Shown here: positions 51,415 through 60,562 of the stretch, one piece after another
Layout of the letters: the number at the start of each line of letters is the position of its first letter
Position numbering within the stretch: position 1 is the first letter of the stretch
Source of the DNA: Mucilaginibacter corticis
GTDB taxonomy: Bacteria; Bacteroidota; Bacteroidia; Sphingobacteriales; Sphingobacteriaceae
NCBI RefSeq assembly: GCF_007558865.1
Contig: NZ_VLPK01000008.1
Location: forward strand, 1-64,000
DNA length: 64,000 bases
Reading direction: 5' to 3'
The notes under the pieces: model-generated
Told to the model about the DNA's origin: nothing
The model's input: the letters and a program-made list of their open reading frames with translations, nothing else
The model's database searches: none
Translations under genes and position numbers: made by a program

Positions 51415-52079
51415 TGCCCTCCGATTTTATGCATAGTGAAAAAACAAAAGTCATCATCGCTGATGATCATGCATTATTTGCTGACGGGCTGGAGCAGATA
51501 GTTAACAATATGCCTGACTTTCGGGTAATTGCCAAGGTGCCAAACGGAAAAATGCTTTTACAATCTTTTAACTGGCTGCAACCAGACCTCATTTTGCTGG
51601 ACATCAACATGCCCTTGATGGATGGTTTGGAGAGTGCGGTAGCTATCAAAAAAAAATTTCCCGCGGTCAAAATAATTTTCATTAGTATGCATTATGATTT
51701 CAGGTATAAAACCTTCATTAAAGATCATAATATCAGTGGTTTTGTTATTAAAAATATCAGCGCGCTTGAGCTAAGACAAACATTGGAGCAAGTAATGGCC
51801 GGCGGTAAGGTTTTTATGCCTCCACCCGAAACTACAGTGCCCGCCAGAGAAATGCCGGAGACAGGGTTTATGAAATTGTATAAATTAACGAAGACCGAGA
51901 CGGAGATCATCGAATTGATCGCGGCAGGCTGTTCCACGAAAATGATCGCGGACCAAAGAAAGCTAAGTCATCTGACCGTGGAATCTCACCGTAAAAACAT
52001 ATTCAGGAAGCTTAATGCAAAGAATATGGCCGATGTGGTTGCGTTTGCTGTGATACAAGGTATTTACAAACGCAATTAA
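51414..52079 (+). CDS. NarL/LuxR-family response regulator
   Basis: 221 aa. Receiver 10-125 with phospho-Asp D63 (LILLDINMP) and K113; HTH at about 157-215 (LTKTETEIIELIAAGCSTKM, LSHLTVESHRKNIFRKLNAK). ATG overlaps the kinase stop by 1 bp. It should be phosphorylated by the 7TM-DISM kinase. The divergent beta-helix/CsgG/delta-60 operon is the natural target, with the inverted repeat at 49407 as candidate site. Domain identity is secure; target is inference. Confidence 0.94.
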   Translation: MPSDFMHSEKTKVIIADDHALFADGLEQIVNNMPDFRVIAKVPNGKMLLQSFNWLQPDLILLDINMPLMDGLESAVAIKKKFPAVKIIFISMHYDFRYKTFIKDHNISGFVIKNISALELRQTLEQVMAGGKVFMPPPETTVPAREMPETGFMKLYKLTKTETEIIELIAAGCSTKMIADQRKLSHLTVESHRKNIFRKLNAKNMADVVAFAVIQGIYKRN

Positions 52080-52083
52080 TGGT

Positions 52084-53292
52084 CTAAAATATTTCCCCTA
52101 AATTAAGAAAAAGTCCATTGGAGCCATAGCAGCCCACCGCGTAATCAATACAAATATTGGTATTTGAATGTTTGTTCACTTTTACCCGTAAGCCTGCACC
52201 TGCCGCCGGAATTATTTTTCTAAAACTATTACCCGCTAATTCGGTCAGACTTTCGCCATTAGCAAAAACAACGCCGCCCAATAAGCCGTCCCGCGAAATA
52301 CCAAACCGGTATTCACCCTCCGCGTATATCATGTTTTTACCTATAAATCTTCCATCTATATAACCCCTGCCCGTATTATTAAACATATCCAGCCCGGTTC
52401 CCGGCAGGTCTAAATAGGGAGTATCACCGTTAGTCAGCCAAACCATTGTCCAAAAAGCAAGCACATTATTTGACCTTGCGGACAATTTAAAATAACGCCT
52501 GAGGTCTAGCTGCAAAGATTGCCAATTACTGTTACTTCCCGTAATCTTCGCATTGTCCCTGTAAATTAAACTTGCATAAGCACCGCCTGTAGGGTTGATC
52601 GGGTTGCGCCTGCTATCGTATAACAGATCCAGATTGATACCTGATGAAAAAGAGCCGGACGAAAAGCCGTATTTTTGAAAATCTGTAATAGTGTGTAAAA
52701 TATTGCCTTTTTGCGTAATGTCAAAATGATGATCCATGTTGACACCGGTACCTGCGTAGAGATCCGGTAACAGTTTCCGGTAGATCGTTAAATAAGTTCT
52801 CACATATTTAAAATCTATCGGGTTAGCCTGCGCTTCTGTGGTCAGCGTTCCAAAGCCATAAGTATCTTCCGGGAATTGTTCGAAGCGTGTATCGGTTACG
52901 ATCTTATAATGATCAGCAGCTATCCAGATCTCAGAACGTGCTACAAATTCTTTTTGATTTTTTGTATCGTACGTTAAACTTCCATCTATTTCTGAAAGAT
53001 TTTGTTGATATTTTGCCTGGGTAAAAAAGCCGACGTTTGCGCTAATGTCCCCGTTAAACCCGGTTGTCAGCGAATAACCAACCGATGGTATAAATGAAAA
53101 ATCCGCCTTTTTTGAAGATTCATGCTCATCTTCGTTTTCTTTAATATGCAAGAGTTTTCCAAAAAGGTCCGCAAGGTCACGCTGCTTTACAGAGTCGGTC
53201 AATTTTTCATTTAAAACGGCGGGCAATTGAGCGAAAGCGTCGCAAGAAGTCATGAACACTAAAATAGTAAATAGACCCCTGTAAGATTTCAA
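52084..53292 (-). CDS. Omp85-type outer-membrane barrel (bacterial surface antigen domain)
   Basis: 402 aa with a signal peptide (MKSYRGLFTILVFMTSCDAF then AQ). No POTRA domains; residues about 70-402 form a 16-strand-like barrel with alternating aromatic strands and the motif NPINPTGGAYASL, IYAEGEYRFGI and AGAGLRVKVNK, as in BamA/TamA-type C-terminal domains. It ends in Phe, consistent with outer-membrane insertion. Function could be secretion or assembly of a partner. It converges with the LuxR regulator gene. Confidence 0.85.
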   Translation of the reverse strand: MKSYRGLFTILVFMTSCDAFAQLPAVLNEKLTDSVKQRDLADLFGKLLHIKENEDEHESSKKADFSFIPSVGYSLTTGFNGDISANVGFFTQAKYQQNLSEIDGSLTYDTKNQKEFVARSEIWIAADHYKIVTDTRFEQFPEDTYGFGTLTTEAQANPIDFKYVRTYLTIYRKLLPDLYAGTGVNMDHHFDITQKGNILHTITDFQKYGFSSGSFSSGINLDLLYDSRRNPINPTGGAYASLIYRDNAKITGSNSNWQSLQLDLRRYFKLSARSNNVLAFWTMVWLTNGDTPYLDLPGTGLDMFNNTGRGYIDGRFIGKNMIYAEGEYRFGISRDGLLGGVVFANGESLTELAGNSFRKIIPAAGAGLRVKVNKHSNTNICIDYAVGCYGSNGLFLNLGEIF

Positions 53293-53588
53293 GATAAGGA
53301 ATTAAGCTTTACAAAGATAGTAATAAAACGCAGCTGTAGAATGCGAATCGTTTACAGTTCAAGAGGTCATAAAACGTTTAATTATATGGTAATTGGCAGG
53401 CCTGTCAAACCATACGATCTTAAAGCATCCAGCTACGCAGTTTTTAGCACAAAACGTTTTCTTTATGTAAGTTATCCCCAATTTAGAGTGATGCCTTGGC
53501 GTGATACAAAACCCCGGGAATCTTCAAGGTTTTTAAATGTTTTCAAGTCGCCAAGATAAGCGTAGTTAACAAAGAAAAATTAAGTTCT
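53293..53588. other. intergenic region upstream of the small membrane-protein operon
   Basis: No gene is supported here. A 72-codon frame (53341-53559) exists but has no ribosome-binding context, family resemblance or neighbours in operon spacing. The segment should contain the promoter of the Omp85-type gene. Confidence 0.45.
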
Positions 53589-53606
53589 ATTGAACATATG
53601 TTCAAT
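53589..53606. promoter_or_regulatory. 18-bp perfect palindrome at the promoter of the 58-aa gene
   Basis: ATTGAACATATGTTCAAT. It is followed by TTTG (53608-53611), 21 bp, and TAATTTTG (53633-53640), which together look like a Bacteroidetes -33/-7 promoter. The palindrome directly abuts the -33 element, a typical operator position. Confidence 0.65.
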
Positions 53607-53646
53607 TTTTGCGTTTTTCAAAGAATAATGTTTAATTTTGTATCAG

Positions 53647-53823
53647 ATGAAAGCATCAATGGGACAATTCGTAAAAGAGCTATTATCGGGAGACCAGTCT
53701 GCCCGTTTGCTTACTGCTGCCGTGATTTCCGGTTCCCGCCATTCTGATACGATTAAAGTAGCTAATGCTTTGCCGAACGGGCAGGTACTTACGCTTAAAA
53801 GGATCAGCCTGAAGGATAAATGA
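53647..53823 (+). CDS. small hypothetical protein, 58 aa
   Basis: From ATG 53647 (MKASMGQFVKELLSGDQSAR, ending RISLKDK). The -7 element lies only 6 bp upstream, so the mRNA would be nearly leaderless. It has an alpha-helical N-terminus and a beta-like C-terminus. Its stop overlaps the start of the membrane protein gene (ATGA), so the two are translationally coupled and probably work together. No family recognised. Confidence 0.65.
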   Translation: MKASMGQFVKELLSGDQSARLLTAAVISGSRHSDTIKVANALPNGQVLTLKRISLKDK

Positions 53824-54563
53824 ATTTAGCGCTTGGGGTGCTGGTTATATTTATTATAGCCATTCCCGGTATCGTTTTCCGCCTTACTTATCTTTCCAGT
53901 CCGTATTCCAAACGCACGATCAATACCACAGCGATCGACGAAATTTTCAACTCATTAATTCCTGCCTTTATATTTCACGCGATATTTATCCTGGTCATCG
54001 ACGCTTTTGGTAAACCCGTTGACTTCCAGTTTATCTTTAATCTGCTGATCGGCAACGCCACCGCCAAAAACATCGATCAGCTAAATGGCTATCTCGGCGG
54101 TTTCATGGTGTATATCCTGGTTAATACCCTTGTCAATTTTCTCGCTGCCTCTGTCTTGAGGTATGCTGTACTCAAATACAAGTGGTACGATAACCTGCCA
54201 TTCCTGGCCATCTACAACCGCTGGTACCAGATCCTTAAACCGGAGCCGGACGCAAATGGCCGCATCTCGGTTTGGGTAGACGTATTGGTCGAGACGAAAA
54301 CCTGTGACGTGCTATACAGGGGCTTTTTGGCCGATTTTTGGCTGGACAAAGATGGCGGGCTCAGCCAGCTTCATTTTGAAAATGTCCGCAGGCGGGTCTT
54401 TGAAAATAAACAAATCACGGCAAGGACTGAAATTACAGAAGATGCCATCGAGGACGTGGACCAGCGCTATTACTATATCCCCGGCGAACTCTTCATTATC
54501 AAGTATGAGGATGTCCGCAACATGAACATCACGTATTACGAGGAAACCATCGCTTCGGAATAG
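53820..54563 (+). CDS. DUF6338-like membrane protein
   Basis: 247 aa. Three hydrophobic helices at about 3-20, 48-65 and 95-115, then a cytoplasmic domain (about 120-247) with YNRWYQILKP, VWVDVLVETK, VLYRGFLADFWLD and YYYIPGELFIIKYEDV. The pattern resembles the DUF6338 family of phage- or defence-associated membrane proteins, but I can only state this as likely. Coupled to the 58-aa protein by ATGA and controlled from the palindrome promoter. Confidence 0.6.
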   Translation: MNLALGVLVIFIIAIPGIVFRLTYLSSPYSKRTINTTAIDEIFNSLIPAFIFHAIFILVIDAFGKPVDFQFIFNLLIGNATAKNIDQLNGYLGGFMVYILVNTLVNFLAASVLRYAVLKYKWYDNLPFLAIYNRWYQILKPEPDANGRISVWVDVLVETKTCDVLYRGFLADFWLDKDGGLSQLHFENVRRRVFENKQITARTEITEDAIEDVDQRYYYIPGELFIIKYEDVRNMNITYYEETIASE

Positions 54564-54696
54564 CGCTCTTTACAGCGGGGATAATGCAATTTCCCGTAAT
54601 GATACTAATCAGTGCCGCTTAAGGCTCCAAAGCTTTCGTTCAGCTTTATAACAATAGTTTAATCTGCAGTTTACATGGAATGCCCTCTTTTGCACC

Positions 54697-55947
54697 ATGA
54701 AAAAGGGCTGGCTTACTGTGCTTATCTTACTGTTCAGTTTGCAACTTTCCGCACAAACCCGAAAAGTTACGCTTTTCGGTCAGCTTGCACCAAAGGCAAA
54801 TTGGGTACAGGAAAAGAATTACTATTTACTGCATTTAATTCAGGAAGATAAAGTTGTTGAACAACAGCTGCAGGCCGATCCGTGCCTGGCCAGGCTCACA
54901 CAGCAAAAGCTAAAAGACCTTCGCTCATCCCTGGAAGATTGTAAAGAGCCTGCCTGTTTTACGGACCGGCTAAAATTCAGGGACGATGAAATAAAAGAAG
55001 TAAGCACCGCCCTTGCACAACTTTGCTTGCCGGGGAGCGCCTTGGAGAGATTGGTTAAAACAAAATTGATCCCTTCTTATGCCTATAGTTTGTACAAAAC
55101 AATTGTACCTGCAGAGATCCTGGTAAAAGCCTGGGAACAGGATGCTGCCGGGATCAATTATACCATTGCCGTTTACGCGGAGGGCAAAAAGCCCAATTAC
55201 CCGCTGATCGATTCCATCAGTTTCAATACGAGGGCAAAAATGTACACCACGCTGCTCTATGATGCGAATGAAACCTTGATCAGCGAGCAAAAGAACACCC
55301 GCTTGTTTTTTGAAACGGCGATGCAGGCGGCTTTACTATACCTGCAACTCAATGAAAGGCAGGATCCCGCAAATTACGAACCGATGATCTCAACCGTTAA
55401 CAAAGCTGCGGTCGGCCGGATAGGCCGGCTCAACTGGGCCCAATATCCTTATTCGGTGATCCTGGTACCGGGAGCCGGCCCAGAAGAGCCGGAAACACCG
55501 CTGAGCGCGGAAGGCATGCTGAGGTGCCGTTTAGCCGTACAGGCATACCGCGCGGGCAAGGCGCCTTTTATCATGCCTTCCGGTGGTAAAGTACATCCCT
55601 ATAAAACCAAATATTGCGAAGCGGAGGAAATGAAAAAATACATGATCTCCATATTGCATATTCCGGAACAGGCCATTATCCTCGAACCGCATGCCCGTCA
55701 TACCACGACGAATATGCGGAACGGCGTAAGGTTGATGTACCGCTATGGCTTTCCCGCTGCTAAACCCGGCCTGGTCATTACTGACCGCTCGCAGACCAAC
55801 AGTATCCTGGTCATGGCTGCGCGATGTGAAAAGGAACTGAAATATGTGCCTTATAAATTGGGCAAACAACTTTCTGCTACCGAAGTTGAGTTTTTTATGG
55901 TTCCTGAAGCCATGCAGATCAATTCGTACGAACCCCTCGATCCTTAG
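54697..55947 (+). CDS. exported YdcF/DUF218-like protein
   Basis: 416 aa with a signal peptide (MKKGWLTVLILLFSLQLSAQ). The N-terminal 240 residues are unrecognised, with several Cys. The C-terminal 150 residues form a DUF218/YdcF domain: YSVILVPGAGPEEPETPLSA, FIMPSGGKVHPYK, ILEPHARHTTTNMRNGVRLM. DUF218 domains often handle cell-envelope sugar or nucleotide ligands. It is followed after 4 bp by the gene at 55952, so the two form an operon. Confidence 0.85.
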   Translation: MKKGWLTVLILLFSLQLSAQTRKVTLFGQLAPKANWVQEKNYYLLHLIQEDKVVEQQLQADPCLARLTQQKLKDLRSSLEDCKEPACFTDRLKFRDDEIKEVSTALAQLCLPGSALERLVKTKLIPSYAYSLYKTIVPAEILVKAWEQDAAGINYTIAVYAEGKKPNYPLIDSISFNTRAKMYTTLLYDANETLISEQKNTRLFFETAMQAALLYLQLNERQDPANYEPMISTVNKAAVGRIGRLNWAQYPYSVILVPGAGPEEPETPLSAEGMLRCRLAVQAYRAGKAPFIMPSGGKVHPYKTKYCEAEEMKKYMISILHIPEQAIILEPHARHTTTNMRNGVRLMYRYGFPAAKPGLVITDRSQTNSILVMAARCEKELKYVPYKLGKQLSATEVEFFMVPEAMQINSYEPLDP

Positions 55948-55951
55948 AATT

Positions 55952-56827
55952 ATGAAAAAAGTTATCCTTGCCCTTAGCAGCATTGTCATTATATTTTTCG
56001 CCTTTAAAGCGGCCACCATTGATACCAACCTGGTTCGTTCCATCACCATTGATTCTTTAGGCGCCTGCCAGGGAATTTCCTACCAGCACGGACGTATATT
56101 TTTATATGGCGACCGGGAGGTAGGCATGATCCGGGAATTTAAAATGGTGGGCGACAGCCTGACCTACCTGCATAAAGAATACCAATTGACGCAAAACGGA
56201 AAGGATGTGATCAGTCACCCAACCGGAATTGCTTATAATGGGGCAGGGCCAACCTTTATGGGAAATTCTGTTAAGATGAACGCGGAGGGCACCTTGTGGA
56301 AAACCAACATCTATTGTATTGACTGGAAGGCATTACTGGAAAAAGGAACGCTTGACGGCCCGCTGCTGAACACGATCGACGATGACGCCTGCATCCAGGG
56401 AACCCGCCCTGAATATGTTCAGTACCACCATAAATGGTACGTAGCGACGGCCGATTACGGCAACCATGGGAACGAAGTACGTTTATATGATCCGGAGAAA
56501 TTAAGCAAGTGCAAAAAAACCTCCGAGCCGGGTGTGCTCTTTAAAAAATTCACCTGCACGCCCTGGGTGCAAAACCTGAACTGGATCGCTGATAAAGGGA
56601 TATTGGTGCTCCTACAAAATAAACTGGAGGGCCGCCAGTGGCGCTTCACTTATCTGGACCTGGAGAGATCCGTCGACTCGGGTAAACAGGTTGTGATCAG
56701 CCAGGTCGACCATATCGGCCGGGCCGATGAACTGGAAGGCTTTGCATATACCGGTGATGACCGGCAAGGCATTGCCGTGACTTCCTCGCGTGCCAACAAT
56801 GTTAATTTTATAAAAACTTCCTGGTAA
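55952..56827 (+). CDS. exported/anchored beta-propeller-like protein, 291 aa
   Basis: From ATG 55952 (MKKVILALSSIVIIFFAFKA), a signal or membrane anchor. The rest is beta-rich, with segments such as QGISYQHGRIFLYGDR, PTGIAYNGAGPTFMGN, WYVATADYGNHGNEVRLYDP and ADELEGFAYTGDDRQGIAVT, which look like propeller blades. No named family. It is in an operon with the YdcF-like gene 4 bp upstream. Confidence 0.75.
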   Translation: MKKVILALSSIVIIFFAFKAATIDTNLVRSITIDSLGACQGISYQHGRIFLYGDREVGMIREFKMVGDSLTYLHKEYQLTQNGKDVISHPTGIAYNGAGPTFMGNSVKMNAEGTLWKTNIYCIDWKALLEKGTLDGPLLNTIDDDACIQGTRPEYVQYHHKWYVATADYGNHGNEVRLYDPEKLSKCKKTSEPGVLFKKFTCTPWVQNLNWIADKGILVLLQNKLEGRQWRFTYLDLERSVDSGKQVVISQVDHIGRADELEGFAYTGDDRQGIAVTSSRANNVNFIKTSW

Positions 56828-57164
56828 ATAAGTTACTTATCGCGCTATTGGTTAATTAAAACTTAATATTTAAGTAGCATACACTTTAACTTACCCCAAT
56901 AGCTTTGTTGCAAATATTTCAATAATTCTACCGAATATTTTGGCTATTTTTCATAAGTAACGCTTTTTTTTATAAAAGTGTTAACAATTGTTAATTACTG
57001 CATAAATAAACGCCTATGTAACAAACCCCCTTTAAGCTATCGGTTCCGGCGATCCATGAAGAACCGGGGAATGCGCTAACATTCACCCGGTCCGGTAAAT
57101 TGTCAAATAACTCATAAAGCGCTTGCAAGCTTTCATTCGTTCTCAACAATCAATATTTAAAAGT
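56828..57164. other. 337-bp promoter region of the second SusC/SusD locus
   Basis: A/T-rich, with no gene. It contains AAGCGCTTGCAAGC-type dyads near 57117-57130 (GCTTGCAAGC, 10-bp palindrome), close to the susC start, and TTTTTCATAAGTAACG near 56946. A regulator site for the hybrid sensor downstream (63466) would be expected here but cannot be identified by eye. Confidence 0.45.
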
Positions 57165-60100
57165 ATGCATAAAAAGATTACGCATAAGCCTTTAACAGGA
57201 TTTTATGTTAAACTTCACCTGATCGGCTTGCTCTTGCTCGCCCTTTGCCAGCCGCTCGCCGCGGCGATCTTACCAGTTAACGCACATCATGCCTTAAAAT
57301 TATCCGGTACCGTGGTTGATGAAACCAACCAGCCGTTACCGGGCGTATCAGTAAGGGTAAAAAACACCGATAATGGTGTAGCTACCGGTGTCGATGGTAA
57401 ATTCAGCATTAACGCTGACCCGGGTTCAACACTGGTCTTCTCCTTTATCGGTTATGAAACGCAGGAGATCGTATTAACGAATCAAACCGAACTGAGCGTT
57501 AAGCTGAAGCCGGTAACGAATATTTTAAATGAAGTGGTCGCTATCGGTTATCAAAAGGTCCGTAAAAGTGATTTTACGGGCGCGGTAGCCAGCGTAAAAG
57601 CGGATGAGCTGAACTTAACAGCGCCGACCGCCGGCCAGGCCCTGGTGGGTAAGGTCGCGGGGGTACAGGTTTCGCAGATCACGGGCGCACCATACCAAAG
57701 TACCAAGATAACCGTACGCGGTGTCGGTTCCTTCAATGCCAGTTCTGATCCCTTGTACGTGATCGACGGTTACCCGGCAGGAAACGACCTGTTTATCAAT
57801 ACCGAAGATATCGAATCGATCGATATCCTGAAAGACGCCGCCTCTGCCGCCATCTATGGTTCAAGAGCTGCAGGTGGTGTGGTGCTGATCACGACCAAGC
57901 ATGGTTCAAAAATAAACAGCCCCGGCAAGTTTGAGTATGACTTCCAGGTTGGTATGAACCAGATTGCTAAAAAAGTTAATTTATTAAATTCGGACCAGTT
58001 CGCACAGCTGGTGATCGATGGGCGGAACGATACTTACCACGATCTCTGGGTAGCCGCCGGGCATACCTGGAACGACGCGATGTATTCGGACCCGAATGCT
58101 ACCCGTATCGCCAATGTCGGCAATGCGGCATCCGTAAGTATCCCGCCGGGATTGTATAATTTTACGACCCAGTCGCTGATCCACCAGACGATCAACACCG
58201 ACTGGCAGGATGAACTTTACCGTAACGCGTTTACACAAAGCCATAACCTTTCATTCAGTGGTAATTCCAACGGGACCAGCTATTACTTCAGTACCGGTTA
58301 CCAGGACCAGCCCGGGATCATGCTGGGTACCGGCCAGCAAAAGATCAACCTGCGCGCCAATGTAGATGGTAATATCGGGAAGCGCCTGAAAGCGGGCGTT
58401 AATATTTCATTTACGCAAAACACCAACCAGGAAACACAGGATGGCCGCTGGGACCACAGCCCGGCATTCGGCGCGCTGATCTATATGCCTTTTTTCCCGG
58501 CTTATAATGCGGACGGCAGCATAGCTACCAACTTAGCGGCCGCGCAGTCCACGGCTTATGGTTACCAGTCGATCGAGAACCCGATCGCTACAGCGACCCT
58601 GATCAAGATCAGCCGCGTAGGGGACAGGGCCACTTACAATGCCCATGCCAGCTATACCATATTAGATGGTTTTACCTTTAATGCCAACCTGGGGATGCAA
58701 ACCTATGGGGAAAATTATAACTATTACCTGCCGACCAGCATTAGTAACGGCGCTAACCCGCCTTATTCGTCACAATCCATAGCGGCTGCCAAAGCGGTTC
58801 GCCAGGTGATCGATTACCGCGACGAGTTAGGTGAGTTTACCCTGAACTACACCAAACAACTGGGGGACCACCACATCGACGGTTTGCTGGGTTATACCGC
58901 TCAAAAAACAGTGAATAACGTACTTACTGAACAAGGCATCGGGTTCCAGAATGACAATGTGCCGAACATCACCGGCGCGGCCCCGAACCTGATCACCCTG
59001 ATCACACCCAGCAGTACCCAAATAGAAGGCGTTCAGCCTACGCAGGATCAAACGTATACCTTGTTATCTTACCTGGCCCGTGTTAACTATAATTACGCCG
59101 GCCGTTATTTCCTTTCCGGATCCTTCCGTACAGATGGTTCTTCGCGTTTCGGCGAAAATAACCGCTATGCCGCTTTCCCTTCGGTATCCGGCGGCTGGAA
59201 CCTGTCCGATGAGTCCTTTTACCACAACTGGCTCGGCGCGGGATCTACCGTTAAATTTCGCGCGAGCTGGGGTTTAAGCGGTAATAATAACGTAGGTAAT
59301 TATAACACCCAGCGTGTTTATAATTCGCCGACCAACGCCGTTTTCGGCACAGGCAGCCTGGCACCGGCGCTTACCGCCGGCAATATTAAAGACGGGAACC
59401 TGGGCTGGGAAACCACCTCGCAGTATAATTTTGGCACGGACCTGGGCCTGTTCAAAGGGCGCCTGTTCATTATTGCCAACTATTACCTGAGCCATTCTTA
59501 TAATTTATTGTTCAATGAACCGATATCTGCGGTTGCCGGCAGTTCCACGATCCTGACGAACCTACCGGGTTCTAAGATCAGCAACAAAGGATTTGATTTG
59601 CAGGCGGATGGTAAACTGATCTCCAAACGTGATTTTGTTCTTGGCCTGAGCGGTAATATCTCCCTTAACCGGAACAAAGTATTGTCCCTTAGCGGTAACA
59701 ATACCATCATCAACGCCGGCGCGGAGCGTTCTTATCTGACCAGCATCACCGAAACCGGTTATCCGATCGGGATGTTTTACGGCTATAAGGTAGCCGGGAT
59801 CGTCAGCCAGGCGGACCTCGCTAATATCGCGGCGGATAACGCGGTCTACAACCCGGTTACCCAATCTTACCCGGCAGGTTATAAACTGAAAGGGCCGCCG
59901 CGTTCCTCTTTTTCGACTACCGCACTTTCACAAGGCGATCTGTATTTCAAAGATGTTAACGGTGACGGGATCATCAATTCAAAAGATGCCGGTATCATCG
60001 GTAACCCGTACCCAAAATTCACCTATGGTTTCGCGCTTAACGCAACTTATAAAAGCTTCTACTTCAGTACCGCATTCGCAGGCTCTTATGGTAACCAGGT

Positions 60101-60542
60101 ACTCGACGGCCAGGATTACTACCTGTACAACATGGAAGGCTCGGGTAACCAGTATGAAAACGTGGTTGATCGTTACCGTTCGCCCTCAGATCCCGGTAAC
60201 GGAACAGTTTACCGTGCTTCACGCGGCGGTACCCAAAGTAACAGTACCCGCCTATCCACCTTTTACCTGCAGGACGGCTCGTTCCTGAGAAATACCAACA
60301 CGACGATCGGTTATACCCTGAAATCAAAATATATCGAGAAGAACCTTGGGTTGACCTCGCTTAAATTCTACGGCTCGGTAAACAATGCGTTCACGATCAC
60401 TAAGTATAAGGGTTATAATCCTGAGGTGAACTATGACTATACCTACGGCGGATCACAGGGCGCGAACCTGTCACCGGGCATCGATTATGGTGTTTACCCG
60501 CTGGTACGTTCTTATAACCTGGGCATCAAAGCTAATTTTTAA
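57165..60542 (+). CDS. SusC/RagA-family TonB-dependent outer-membrane transporter
   Basis: 1125 aa from ATG 57165 (MHKKITHKPLTGFYVKLHLI). The signal region spans about 1-34, a carboxypeptidase-regulatory-like domain about 46-118, and then a plug from about 121 (NEVVAIGYQKVRKSDFTGAV) and the barrel to the C-terminal Phe. It has no STN domain, unlike the protein at 15820, so it is not expected to signal through FecR. It imports a nutrient with the SusD protein encoded directly downstream. Substrate unknown. Confidence 0.95.
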   Translation: MHKKITHKPLTGFYVKLHLIGLLLLALCQPLAAAILPVNAHHALKLSGTVVDETNQPLPGVSVRVKNTDNGVATGVDGKFSINADPGSTLVFSFIGYETQEIVLTNQTELSVKLKPVTNILNEVVAIGYQKVRKSDFTGAVASVKADELNLTAPTAGQALVGKVAGVQVSQITGAPYQSTKITVRGVGSFNASSDPLYVIDGYPAGNDLFINTEDIESIDILKDAASAAIYGSRAAGGVVLITTKHGSKINSPGKFEYDFQVGMNQIAKKVNLLNSDQFAQLVIDGRNDTYHDLWVAAGHTWNDAMYSDPNATRIANVGNAASVSIPPGLYNFTTQSLIHQTINTDWQDELYRNAFTQSHNLSFSGNSNGTSYYFSTGYQDQPGIMLGTGQQKINLRANVDGNIGKRLKAGVNISFTQNTNQETQDGRWDHSPAFGALIYMPFFPAYNADGSIATNLAAAQSTAYGYQSIENPIATATLIKISRVGDRATYNAHASYTILDGFTFNANLGMQTYGENYNYYLPTSISNGANPPYSSQSIAAAKAVRQVIDYRDELGEFTLNYTKQLGDHHIDGLLGYTAQKTVNNVLTEQGIGFQNDNVPNITGAAPNLITLITPSSTQIEGVQPTQDQTYTLLSYLARVNYNYAGRYFLSGSFRTDGSSRFGENNRYAAFPSVSGGWNLSDESFYHNWLGAGSTVKFRASWGLSGNNNVGNYNTQRVYNSPTNAVFGTGSLAPALTAGNIKDGNLGWETTSQYNFGTDLGLFKGRLFIIANYYLSHSYNLLFNEPISAVAGSSTILTNLPGSKISNKGFDLQADGKLISKRDFVLGLSGNISLNRNKVLSLSGNNTIINAGAERSYLTSITETGYPIGMFYGYKVAGIVSQADLANIAADNAVYNPVTQSYPAGYKLKGPPRSSFSTTALSQGDLYFKDVNGDGIINSKDAGIIGNPYPKFTYGFALNATYKSFYFSTAFAGSYGNQVLDGQDYYLYNMEGSGNQYENVVDRYRSPSDPGNGTVYRASRGGTQSNSTRLSTFYLQDGSFLRNTNTTIGYTLKSKYIEKNLGLTSLKFYGSVNNAFTITKYKGYNPEVNYDYTYGGSQGANLSPGIDYGVYPLVRSYNLGIKANF

Positions 60543-60562
60543 TGGTATTCAATTTTAAAAAG

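Noticed and set aside
53341-53559. A 72-codon frame upstream of the palindrome.
   Set aside because: No ribosome-binding context, no recognisable family, and composition looks like random translation.
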